From JABHGY01 sp964525185 (lineage in GTDB: Bacteria; Fidelibacterota; Marinisomatia; Marinisomatales; UBA1611), in the NCBI GenBank assembly GCA_964525185.1, contig CAZGFQ010000005.1:1-64000 (forward strand): a stretch of DNA of 64,000 nt, in the 5' to 3' direction. A program made the position numbers and the translations under genes. This document shows, piece after piece, positions 17,782 through 26,311 of this stretch. Below the pieces are notes generated by a model. That model did not search any database. It was not told the DNA's origin and saw only the letters and a program-made list of their open reading frames with translations. Position 1 is the stretch's first letter. Every line of letters starts with the position of its first letter.

Positions 17782-19338
17782 ATGACACGCATCCACATAC
17801 GTATAATACCCTTTATATTATCGATCCTTTTTGCTCAAGGGAGTCCATCTCTTCAAGGGGCTGTGGGCGCGGTGACCATTGATGGGAAAATATGGAATCA
17901 AATTGCATTAAGACCTGTTATTCCAATTGGGAAAGTTGCCATTGCTTTGGATATGGTATTATACATTGATCAAGATGGAAATATTCATAAAGAAGAGTGG
18001 GATTTTTCCAGTGGTACTGCTACAAAAAATACACTTATTGATAAAATATATTATATTCGATATGGCCAAAAATGGGAACCATTATACCTAAAAGTAGGTG
18101 CTTTAGATCGTGTTTCGATGGGGTACGGTATTTTAGCCAATGGATATTCCAACTCGATTCAATATCCTCAAGTGAGAAAAGTTGGAATGGAATTGGGAAT
18201 AAAGCGTGATGGTTTTTCCTTTTATGGATTTACGAATGATTTTAAAGAAAATTTAGGTGTTGCGGGCTTTAGAGTTGTAACGCCTCCTTTTATGGGAATT
18301 CCAACGGCATTTTCTATTATATTAGATAGAAATCAATATTTAGGTTTAAAAGATAGCGACGAAGATGGTCGGCCGGATTTGGTTGATGATTTTCCAAATG
18401 ATATTTTATATTGGCTAGATACCGATGGCGATAATATAGCTGACAGAGATCCTTTAGAATGGGATATTGATGGTGATGGTATAACGGATACGCTCGACTC
18501 TAGTATTCCAGGATGGACTTTAGATACTACTTTTGTGTTAGATGATTCTATTTCACGAAAACCGGAACCATTAAATATTTTTATTGATGAAAAGCCTGTG
18601 TCAGCCATTGCACTCGATTTTGGGTATCCGCTTGTGAGAGAAAAACATTTGTCCGTATCTATTTATGCTCAAATGGCAAAAATGATTGGTGAAACAATAT
18701 CACCAGAAAATGGAGAAATAATAGACTTGGGAACAGGAATTGTGCCTCTCGGTGTTTCTGCGAAATTTGGGCCTGCAACCTTTAATTTGGAATACCACAT
18801 TATGCCAGAAGGGCGGTTCGAATTTGGGTATTGGAACCGATCTTATGAAATTGATAGAGCAACCTTTTCTTCATCCAATGGTATGTCTTCAATGAATATT
18901 ATTACCAAATCCAGTAAACTTGGGTACTATGGGAAACAAAAAGGCCCCTATTCTCGGCTAAATGTAAATTTGGGATCTTATATTGGAGCTGGGATGTCAT
19001 ATCAAAATTTATTTGGCGAACAATGGAATTTTGAAAATCAAGAATTTGAAGAAAATACAAATCAAAGTTTTTTAGCCTTTTTAAGGCTTAGGAAATCCAT
19101 CAGTAAAATCAAAACTGCAGAATGGTATTATCAACAAAGAAATGTACCCAATCCATTTGATTTTCAATTAACTGAAAATACGATTCTTGGATACCGTCTG
19201 GGGCTAGAACTAGGTAATGGAATGGTTTTAGTCTATAATTTTCGAAGATCATTTAGAGATTTAGATGGAGATGGGAAAGTAGATGGACCAGATGAAGTTG
19301 TTAACATTACATCCATAGAAACGAGTTTTTCTTTTTAA
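17782..19338 (+). CDS. Outer-membrane beta-barrel protein with calcium-loop insertion
   Basis: A 518-residue protein with a signal peptide (1-19). Alternating amphipathic strands and a terminal aromatic residue (SFSF) suggest an outer-membrane barrel. Residues 191-240 hold a run of Asp-rich loops (DSDEDGRPD, DTDGDNIAD, DIDGDGITD) of thrombospondin type 3 kind, and another DLDGDGKVD lies near the C-terminus. Such loops normally bind calcium and occur in extracellular spacers, so here they probably form a large surface loop. It follows the PorZ-like gene by 72 bases and may serve the same surface machinery. I do not know a family name for it. Confidence 0.7.
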   Translation: MTRIHIRIIPFILSILFAQGSPSLQGAVGAVTIDGKIWNQIALRPVIPIGKVAIALDMVLYIDQDGNIHKEEWDFSSGTATKNTLIDKIYYIRYGQKWEPLYLKVGALDRVSMGYGILANGYSNSIQYPQVRKVGMELGIKRDGFSFYGFTNDFKENLGVAGFRVVTPPFMGIPTAFSIILDRNQYLGLKDSDEDGRPDLVDDFPNDILYWLDTDGDNIADRDPLEWDIDGDGITDTLDSSIPGWTLDTTFVLDDSISRKPEPLNIFIDEKPVSAIALDFGYPLVREKHLSVSIYAQMAKMIGETISPENGEIIDLGTGIVPLGVSAKFGPATFNLEYHIMPEGRFEFGYWNRSYEIDRATFSSSNGMSSMNIITKSSKLGYYGKQKGPYSRLNVNLGSYIGAGMSYQNLFGEQWNFENQEFEENTNQSFLAFLRLRKSISKIKTAEWYYQQRNVPNPFDFQLTENTILGYRLGLELGNGMVLVYNFRRSFRDLDGDGKVDGPDEVVNITSIETSFSF

Positions 19339-19347
19339 GTTCTTATC

Positions 19348-21936
19348 ATGAAAGCTTCAGAAATTCGCCAATCTTTTATTTCCTTTTTCGAAGGGAAAAA
19401 CCATCAATTAGTCCGCAGTTCACCCGTTGTTCCTATTGATGATCCTACATTATTGTTTACAAATGCTGGGATGAACCAGTTTAAACCTATTTTATTAGGC
19501 GACAAAGAAGCAAACCCTTCTCGAGCCGTTAACAGTCAAAAGTGCATTCGAGTCAGTGGGAAACATAATGACTTGGAAGAAGTAGGCGTGGATGGTTTTC
19601 ATCATACATTTTTCGAAATGTTAGGGAATTGGTCTTTTGGAGATTATTATAAAGAAGATGCTATTCGTTGGGCTTGGGAATATTTTACAGAAGTATTAAA
19701 ACTAGACAAAATTCGCTTATTTGTGTCTGTATACAAAGAAGATGATGAAGCACTTGATTTGTGGATTAAATTAACAAATATAGATCCTAGCCGCGTTTTG
19801 AAGTTTGGGAAAAAGGACAATTTTTGGGAAATGGGTGAAACAGGGCCCTGTGGTCCATGTTCAGAAATTCATTATTACATGGGAGAAGATATAAGTAACA
19901 TTGATCCCGCTGGTGTGAATACAACGGATGAATATTGGGAATTGTGGAATCTTGTTTTTATTCAATACAATAGACTCCCAGATGGATCATTGGAAGATTT
20001 GCCATCAAAACATGTAGATACCGGTGCTGGATTAGAAAGAATTGTGTCTGTCATGCAGTGTAAAAAAAGTAATTATGATACGGACTTATTTTCGCCTATT
20101 ATTCGATCCATTGAATTATTGACTGGTAAATCATCAATAGATGATAGCGTGCCATTTCAAGTGATTGCTGATCATATACGAATGTTAAGTTTTTCTATTG
20201 CAGATGGCGCCTTACCATCCAATGATGGACGTGGCTATGTATTACGTCGCATTTTAAGAAGAGCTGCCAGATTTGGGCGTATTTTGGATAAGCATGAACC
20301 CTTTTTATTCCAATTAGTCGAGTCTGTAATTCATATTATGGGTGACACCTATCCGGAATTAATAGAAAAACAAACTCACATTGAAAAAGTCATCCAATCT
20401 GAAGAAATATCCTTTAATACAACGCTTGATCGTGGAATTCAACATTTTGAGAAATGCATTGGTAAAATTAAAGGAAATACAATTTCTGGAGCAGAAGCAT
20501 TCAAATTATATGATACATTTGGCTTCCCATTGGATTTAACAGAACTTATGGCACGTGAAAAAAACCTATCTGTCGATATTGACGGATTTAACCATGAAAT
20601 GGACATACAAAAAGATCGAGCTAAATCTGCAGGTAAATTCAAATCAAATACAGAATTAGAATGGAATATTATTTCAGAAGGAACAGATTCTACATTTGTT
20701 GGTTATGATACATTAGAAGGGAATTATTCTATACGAAAATGGGCACCTTTAGATGATATTAATATTTTAGTTTTAAATTCAACGCCATTTTATGCTGAAT
20801 CGGGTGGGCAAGTTGGCGATATAGGACTTATTTCTGGCGACGGTTTTGCCATTCATGTAAAAGATGTTAAAAAAGATGGTGATACGTTTTTACATTATTG
20901 TGAAGGATTCGTTCCTGAGACAGCATGGCATAATAAAGTATATTGCAAAGTGGATGATGTAAATCGCCAATCTATACGTTTGAACCATTCAGCAACCCAT
21001 TTAATGCATGCGGCCTTAAAAAATATTTTAGGTGAACATATACAACAAGCAGGTTCATTGGTGTGTGCTGATTATTTACGATTTGATGTTACACACTTTG
21101 AAAAAATAACGTCCAAAGAATTGTTAAAAATTGAACAATATGTAAATGATAAGATAAGAAATAACAGCAAGGTAGGGACAGAAGTTAAAGGATATGATGA
21201 AGCAAAAAAATGTGGAGCGACTGCTCTATTCGGCGAAAAATATGGAGATGAAGTTCGTGTAGTTCAAATGGGGAATTATTCTCATGAATTATGTGGTGGA
21301 ACTCATGTAGATAGAACAGGCGATATAGGAGTCTTTAAAATTATTGAAGAATCATCCCTAGCATCCGGTGTCCGTAGATTGATGGCATTAACTGGTAAAC
21401 CAGCTTTCGATCATATGCAAAAGCAAAATACAAAGTTAAATGAAATCCAACGCCAACTTAAGTGCGCACAAAGTGAAATTATTACACGCATCGATAAATT
21501 AATTGAAGATAAAAAATCTTTAGAAAAAAAAATAAAAAAACGTAATGAATCGAGTGGGAATGGAGTAGGAACACTATTAAAATCTATTATCACCATTAAT
21601 GAATACAATTTGTTAGTTACCTTAACAGAAGCTGAAAGTATGGAAGATGCAAAACTTTTTGGGGATGAACTTTCTGGCAAATTAAAGTCCGGAATTGCCG
21701 TTTTATTTTTTAAAGGAGAAAAGAAACCGGGTGCAGTTGTTGTTGTTACATCGAATTTAAATAAAAATTCTATAAAAGCGGGTGATTTGGCAAAAACAAT
21801 TGGAGGATTCATGGGTGGTGGCGGAGGTGGTAAACCGTCATTGGCGACTGCCGGAGGGCGGGATAAAAATTTAGTTGAAGAAGCTATGACTCAAACAGTT
21901 TCATTTTTAAAAACACTTCTTATGGAGATACATTAA
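19348..21936 (+). CDS. alaS: Alanyl-tRNA synthetase
   Basis: An 862-residue enzyme charging tRNA-Ala. The catalytic core starts at EIRQSFISFFEGKNHQ. The editing domain has the zinc/active-site pairs H547-x3-H551 and C649-GGT-H653, with the same 102-residue separation as in E. coli. The C-Ala domain ends in a glycine-rich segment (FMGGGGGGKPSLATAGG). Length is normal. No strong ribosome binding site is seen and the gene starts nine bases after the barrel-protein stop. A PPC-domain gene follows after two bases. Confidence 0.97.
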   Translation: MKASEIRQSFISFFEGKNHQLVRSSPVVPIDDPTLLFTNAGMNQFKPILLGDKEANPSRAVNSQKCIRVSGKHNDLEEVGVDGFHHTFFEMLGNWSFGDYYKEDAIRWAWEYFTEVLKLDKIRLFVSVYKEDDEALDLWIKLTNIDPSRVLKFGKKDNFWEMGETGPCGPCSEIHYYMGEDISNIDPAGVNTTDEYWELWNLVFIQYNRLPDGSLEDLPSKHVDTGAGLERIVSVMQCKKSNYDTDLFSPIIRSIELLTGKSSIDDSVPFQVIADHIRMLSFSIADGALPSNDGRGYVLRRILRRAARFGRILDKHEPFLFQLVESVIHIMGDTYPELIEKQTHIEKVIQSEEISFNTTLDRGIQHFEKCIGKIKGNTISGAEAFKLYDTFGFPLDLTELMAREKNLSVDIDGFNHEMDIQKDRAKSAGKFKSNTELEWNIISEGTDSTFVGYDTLEGNYSIRKWAPLDDINILVLNSTPFYAESGGQVGDIGLISGDGFAIHVKDVKKDGDTFLHYCEGFVPETAWHNKVYCKVDDVNRQSIRLNHSATHLMHAALKNILGEHIQQAGSLVCADYLRFDVTHFEKITSKELLKIEQYVNDKIRNNSKVGTEVKGYDEAKKCGATALFGEKYGDEVRVVQMGNYSHELCGGTHVDRTGDIGVFKIIEESSLASGVRRLMALTGKPAFDHMQKQNTKLNEIQRQLKCAQSEIITRIDKLIEDKKSLEKKIKKRNESSGNGVGTLLKSIITINEYNLLVTLTEAESMEDAKLFGDELSGKLKSGIAVLFFKGEKKPGAVVVVTSNLNKNSIKAGDLAKTIGGFMGGGGGGKPSLATAGGRDKNLVEEAMTQTVSFLKTLLMEIH

Positions 21937-21938
21937 TC

Positions 21939-22370
21939 ATGCAATGGGGGCAAGATGGAAATCGTTTTATGGTGTATGTGGAAAAGAATGAAAAAATAAT
22001 GGATTCAATCACACAATTTTGCGAAGAAAAACAAATCAATAATGGCTTTATTTCTGGTATAGGAGCAATTAAATCTGTTGAAATTGGCGCCTTTGATATA
22101 AGCACTAAGAAATATATTAGGAAACATTTAGAAGGGCCTCTTGAATTAACGAGTTTTCAAGGAAATATTACACTTAAAGACGGGAAACCTTTTGTGCACG
22201 CACATGTAACCGTAGGCGATCATGAAATGAATATTATGGGTGGCCATCTATTTGAAGCAACGGTAGCGGCTGTTGGTGAATTTTCATTGGAGCAACGAAC
22301 ATATAATGCAAAAAGAATACTAAATGAAGATGTTGGGCTTCCTTGCATTTATTTGTCAGAAACTTTTTAG
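21939..22370 (+). CDS. PPC/DUF296 domain protein
   Basis: A 143-residue stand-alone PPC domain (plants and prokaryotes conserved). Diagnostic features are GFISGIGAIKSVEIGAFD (residues 36-53), EGPLELTS with GN, DGKPFVHAHV and GGHLFEATVAA, where the His cluster could bind a metal. Plant members carry an AT-hook for DNA binding; bacterial ones lack it, as here, and their role is unknown. It lies between alaS and ridA, ten bases before the latter, so all three are probably one transcript. Confidence 0.9.
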   Translation: MQWGQDGNRFMVYVEKNEKIMDSITQFCEEKQINNGFISGIGAIKSVEIGAFDISTKKYIRKHLEGPLELTSFQGNITLKDGKPFVHAHVTVGDHEMNIMGGHLFEATVAAVGEFSLEQRTYNAKRILNEDVGLPCIYLSETF

Positions 22371-22379
22371 GAGAGAATC

Positions 22380-22769
22380 ATGAGTCGAAGAATTATCCAT
22401 ACACCAGATGCACCTGCAGCGATTGGAACATATAGCCAAGCTGTTTTAACCAAAGGAATTTTATACACATCTGGACAGGTTGGGATTGATCCCCATACTG
22501 GACATTTGGTAGAAGGTGGTATTAAAGCGGAAACATTCAGATCTTTACAAAATATTGAAGCTGTATTAAAGGCAGCTGGTTTAACAAAAATGAATATAGT
22601 CAAATTAACTGTTTTTGTAACGGATTTACGTGGCTTCTCTTACGTAAACGAATCATTTGAAACATTTTTTGGACATATTGATTTTCCAGCCAGATCAACA
22701 GTTGAAGTTTCCGCCCTACCATTAGGAGCAAAAGTAGAAATAGAATGTGTAGCAACAGTAGGTGAATGA
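22380..22769 (+). CDS. ridA: RidA family enamine/imine deaminase
   Basis: A 129-residue YjgF/YER057c/UK114 protein. The family hydrolyses reactive 2-aminoacrylate-type enamines, protecting PLP enzymes. The critical arginine is Arg105 in FPARSTVEV, and SGQVGIDP (31-38) and the closing IECVAT are standard. AGGAGAG precedes the ATG. It overlaps the DUF5683 gene by four bases. Confidence 0.95.
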   Translation: MSRRIIHTPDAPAAIGTYSQAVLTKGILYTSGQVGIDPHTGHLVEGGIKAETFRSLQNIEAVLKAAGLTKMNIVKLTVFVTDLRGFSYVNESFETFFGHIDFPARSTVEVSALPLGAKVEIECVATVGE

Positions 22770-23182
22770 ATTACAGTTTTATTTTAATCTGCAGCATTAT
22801 ATGTACTATTTCCACGATTAATGCGCAGGATTCATTGAAAAGTGTTTCTCCTAAAAAAGCAGCGTATAGTTCAATCATCCCTGGATGTGGGCAACTTTAC
22901 AATCGAAAGTTTATTAAGGCAGGATTAGTTATTGCGTTGGAAGGTTGGGCATATTCATCTTATAAAACAAATGCAAATTATTATAATAATTATAAATTGA
23001 ATCTACCATTATCTCGGACTCGGTATTTACAAAAAAGAAATAAATATGTATGGTGGATGGGATTTATTTGGTTCTATGGGCTGGTTGACGCTATTGTCGA
23101 CGCTCATTTACATCCATTTCAGGACGTAATGGAGTCTAAAATTGAAATTAAAGACATAATGCAAGGAGAAAAAAATGATTGA
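22766..23182 (+). CDS. DUF5683 domain protein
   Basis: A 138-residue protein with a signal peptide (1-20, ending INAQ). The block KKAAYSSIIPGCGQLYNRKFIKA (start at residue 30) is the mark of DUF5683, common in Bacteroidetes and relatives, followed by two membrane-like segments around WAYSSYK and WWMGFIWFYGLVDAIVDAHL. It is probably an envelope protein of unknown role. It overlaps ridA by four bases and the transporter gene by eight. Confidence 0.85.
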   Translation: MNYSFILICSIICTISTINAQDSLKSVSPKKAAYSSIIPGCGQLYNRKFIKAGLVIALEGWAYSSYKTNANYYNNYKLNLPLSRTRYLQKRNKYVWWMGFIWFYGLVDAIVDAHLHPFQDVMESKIEIKDIMQGEKND

Positions 23183-24251
23183 TCAAAGAGAACATTGGGG
23201 CTCTAAAGCTGGATTTATATTAGCTGCTGCTGGGTCTGCTATTGGTTTGGGAAATATTTGGAAATTCCCCTACATCGCTGGCGAAAATGGNNNNNNNNNN
23301 NNNNNNNNNNNNNNNNNNNNNNNNNNNNNNNNNNNNNNNNNNNNNNNNNNNNNNNNNNNNNNNNNNNNNNNNNNNNNNNNNNNNNNNNNNGGTGCGGAGA
23401 AAGGACTTGCATTTCTATGGTCGCCCGATTGGTCTAAAATATCAGGACAATCTGTTTTGGTTGCATTAGGGCATGCATTCTTTACAATCAGTCTAGGAAT
23501 GGGAGCAATGATGACGTATGGTTCATATTTATCTCAGAAGGACCATATTCCAAGCGCTGCAATTCAAATTGTGTTATTGGATACACTTATTGCATTGTTA
23601 GCTGGAATTGCCATATTCACGGCTGTATTTGCAATGGGACAAGATCCTGCTAGTGGTCCAGGACTTATTTTTGTAACATTACCTGTCGTATTTGCAAAAA
23701 TGCCAGGGGGAGTTGTGTGGGCAATTTTATTCTTTTTACTACTCACTCTCGCAGCACTAACATCAGCAATCTCTTTATTGGAAGTTGTTGTGGCCTATTT
23801 TGTTGATGAACGAAAATGGAAACGTCATAAAGCTGTTATGGTATTTGGTTTGGTTACATTTCTAATCGGAGTCCCAAGTGCCTTATCATTTAATATTATG
23901 TCTGATGTACATTTCTTTGGAAAAACTTGGTTTGATAATGCGGATTACTTAGCGTCTAATATCCTTTTGCCGGGAGGCGGGCTATTCATTTCTATTTTTG
24001 TTGGATGGATATGGGGCTTTGATAAAGTCCTTATAGAATTGAAAAAAGGATCAGAAACTTTATTTGACACATATCCATTAGTTATTCAATGGTGGAAAAT
24101 ATTCCTAAAGTACCTTTCTCCAGTTATGATATTAATTGTATTCTTACATTCAGTAGGATTGTTAGAAAGTGCCATGCTTCAATTCCAAACAAATTGGGTA
24201 TTGATTTCATTAAGCATAACAGCTGTTTATTTACTTTCAAAAAGGAGTTAG
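23175..24251 (+). CDS. Sodium-dependent SLC6/NSS family transporter, interrupted by an assembly gap
   Basis: The start REHWGSKAGFILAAAGSAIGLGNIWKFPY (residues 5-33) is the sodium/substrate helix 1 of neurotransmitter:sodium symporters. After the gap, GAEKGLAFLWSPDWSKI and FFTISLGMGAMMTYGSY match LeuT from about its residue 225 onward, ending with the last helices. By comparison with LeuT, about 185 residues (helices 2-5) are missing, while only 100 N are shown, so frame continuity across the gap is accidental. The true protein should be about 440-520 residues. The substrate is probably an amino acid. The gene is likely intact in the cell. Confidence 0.85.
   Translation: MIDQREHWGSKAGFILAAAGSAIGLGNIWKFPYIAGENXXXXXXXXXXXXXXXXXXXXXXXXXXXXXXXXXXGAEKGLAFLWSPDWSKISGQSVLVALGHAFFTISLGMGAMMTYGSYLSQKDHIPSAAIQIVLLDTLIALLAGIAIFTAVFAMGQDPASGPGLIFVTLPVVFAKMPGGVVWAILFFLLLTLAALTSAISLLEVVVAYFVDERKWKRHKAVMVFGLVTFLIGVPSALSFNIMSDVHFFGKTWFDNADYLASNILLPGGGLFISIFVGWIWGFDKVLIELKKGSETLFDTYPLVIQWWKIFLKYLSPVMILIVFLHSVGLLESAMLQFQTNWVLISLSITAVYLLSKRS
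23291..23390. other. Assembly gap (100 N)
   Basis: Exactly 100 N inside the SLC6-type transporter gene, the conventional placeholder for a gap of unknown size. Homology suggests roughly 550 bases are really missing. Confidence 0.99.
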
Positions 24252-24259
24252 TAGGAATA

Positions 24260-25081
24260 ATGCTAGTTGCAAGAATCTTTCCTTTTACAGGACAATCATA
24301 TAAAAAATATTCAGAATGTTCTGAGAAATACGACAATTGTATGGAATCAAAAAAACCACTTCAATTATTTGGAATATGGAGTATTATTGTTTCCGGAATG
24401 AGCTATGGCGCTGCTTTTATTGATAGGTATTCTTATTGGGAACATTCAAGCTGGTTATTAGAATCTGTATCTTTCCTTCTTATAACTCTCATTTATTATT
24501 TATTATTACGACCAAAAAAAATAGTAGACATTACTAAAGCACCTGATGATGTAGTCAGTGGAGTTAAATTTGTTGTATTGACTATTATTATGTTCGTTAT
24601 TGGCGCTATGATTTCATCAAGCGAAACACTTAATATGACTATATTTATAGGTGTCATTCCATATATATTATCTATTTTTGGAGGGGCGCTGATTTTCAGA
24701 ATTCCAATTAAATTGATTAGAGAAAAAGGTGTTTGGGATGTTGAAGATTGGAATAATAATAAATCCATTCTAATCCAATCATTTGCGTTAATGGTTGCGG
24801 GAATGTTGAGCGGATATTACTTAGATGATCCAATAATCAGTACAGTCTCAATGATTGCACTTCCATTTCCATTGATCGCTTATCTATATCCTCCTCATAT
24901 TCGCCATATTCAAAGGGCACGATTCTTTCCCCAATTTATATTACTCATGTTTCTTGCTGTTAGAATACCGTGGGTTTTAATTCCTATTGCGATTCTATTC
25001 TTTTTATTGCGTACTTACTATTATTTCCGATTTGGAATCATTTACCCGTCATTTGGCGTTGATCATGAAGAATATACCTAA
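24260..25081 (+). CDS. Integral membrane protein of unknown function
   Basis: A 273-residue protein with about eight hydrophobic helices; I do not recognise it. The start at 24260 is preferred: AAGGAG lies about 15-20 bases upstream with a closer AGGAAT. The longer in-frame extension to 24089 would run inside the transporter gene and reads as non-native sequence. A Cys-containing motif YKKYSECSEKYDNCMESKK (residues 15-33) precedes the first helix, possibly a small metal or redox site. It overlaps the flavoprotein gene by 17 bases, which hints at a joint function in lipid or quinone metabolism. Confidence 0.7.
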   Translation: MLVARIFPFTGQSYKKYSECSEKYDNCMESKKPLQLFGIWSIIVSGMSYGAAFIDRYSYWEHSSWLLESVSFLLITLIYYLLLRPKKIVDITKAPDDVVSGVKFVVLTIIMFVIGAMISSSETLNMTIFIGVIPYILSIFGGALIFRIPIKLIREKGVWDVEDWNNNKSILIQSFALMVAGMLSGYYLDDPIISTVSMIALPFPLIAYLYPPHIRHIQRARFFPQFILLMFLAVRIPWVLIPIAILFFLLRTYYYFRFGIIYPSFGVDHEEYT

Positions 25082-26303
25082 GTCTATTTATGATATTATA
25101 ATAGTCGGAGCGGGGCCAGCAGGAACGTCTGCTGCGTTATTTGCCAAGCGAAATGGTTTAGAACCATTACTCCTAGAAAAATCTGTTTTTCCTAGGGACA
25201 AAATATGTGGAGATGCTCTATCAGGAAAATCCGTTCGAATACTTCGTGAATTAGATTTATTAGAAAAAACACGATATTTACCAGGTGCTCATATTAAGCG
25301 GATAACCTTTGGCGGGCCAAAATATCAGAAATTTGACCTTCATTTAAAAGGAGATTCAGAAGGCAAAAATGATGAAGGCTTTTCTATTCGCAGAGAAATA
25401 TTTGACGAAATGATGTTTAGGTCGGTTCAGGAAGCTGGTATAGATACAATAGAAGGATTTACTGTTAATAGAATCAATAAAAAAAATGGCTATGTGACAG
25501 GTGTAACCGGCATCCAAAAAGAATCGAATGAAGAATATTCATTTTCCTCAAAATTAATTCTTGGCGCTGATGGCTATAATTCCATCGTTTCTAAAGAATT
25601 AGGTTTATACAATATGGATATGGAACATACTTCTGTAGGTATTCGCTGTTATTATGAAAATGTGAAAGATTTAACAGATCAAATTGAATTACATTATGTT
25701 CCTGAATTAAATCCTGGATATTTATGGATTTTTCCATCCGATGGGAATCGAGCAAACATAGGGGCTGGTTTATCTAAAGATGATGCAAAACAGAAAAAAA
25801 TTAATCTTGTAAATGTTATGGAAGACATTCTCTCAAAGCCGCCATTTGCAGAACGATTTTCTGAAGCGACGCCTCTTGAAAAAGCCAAAGGGTGGAATCT
25901 ACCACTAGGAAGTATTCATCGTAAAAATTATGGAAATGGGTTTATGCTTCTAGGTGATGCGGCTGGAATTATCGATCCATTTACAGGAGAAGGGATTGGG
26001 AATGCCCTTGTTTCAGGTAAAATTGCAGCAGATATAGCCAAACAGGCTCTTAGTGTGAATGATTGCTCATCTAATATATTAAAAGCCTATGATGTGCAAT
26101 TATGGAAAGCACTAGGTTCTGAATTGAAAGTAAGTACTAAGTTACAAAATTTGGCAAAATCTAAATTCTTATTGAATTTTGTTATTAGTCGAGCATCTAG
26201 GAATGAAGAAATACGAGAAATTATTTCTGGAATGTTAGCAAACGAAATTCCTAAAGAAAATTTAAATAATCCCTTTTTCTATTTAAAACTTCTCATCTAT
26301 TAG
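25065..26303 (+). CDS. Geranylgeranyl reductase family FAD-dependent oxidoreductase
   Basis: A 412-residue flavoprotein. The FAD-binding GAGPAG is at 15-20, the family motif FPRDKICGD at 42-50, and the second FAD motif GDAAGIIDPFTGEGIG lies near residue 300. The family reduces double bonds of isoprenoid chains or acts on related substrates (family knowledge); the substrate here is unknown. Menaquinone or lipid side chains would be reasonable, and a polyprenyl synthase exists 11 kb downstream. I chose the ATG at 25065 (MKNIPKSIYD); the frame upstream lies inside the membrane gene. The overlap suggests translational coupling. Confidence 0.88.
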   Translation: MKNIPKSIYDIIIVGAGPAGTSAALFAKRNGLEPLLLEKSVFPRDKICGDALSGKSVRILRELDLLEKTRYLPGAHIKRITFGGPKYQKFDLHLKGDSEGKNDEGFSIRREIFDEMMFRSVQEAGIDTIEGFTVNRINKKNGYVTGVTGIQKESNEEYSFSSKLILGADGYNSIVSKELGLYNMDMEHTSVGIRCYYENVKDLTDQIELHYVPELNPGYLWIFPSDGNRANIGAGLSKDDAKQKKINLVNVMEDILSKPPFAERFSEATPLEKAKGWNLPLGSIHRKNYGNGFMLLGDAAGIIDPFTGEGIGNALVSGKIAADIAKQALSVNDCSSNILKAYDVQLWKALGSELKVSTKLQNLAKSKFLLNFVISRASRNEEIREIISGMLANEIPKENLNNPFFYLKLLIY

Positions 26304-26311
26304 GATTAATA

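Noticed and set aside
24089..24259. Long N-terminal extension of the unknown membrane protein
   Set aside because: It lies inside the transporter gene in another frame; the ATG at 24260 has a ribosome binding site and opens a cleaner protein.
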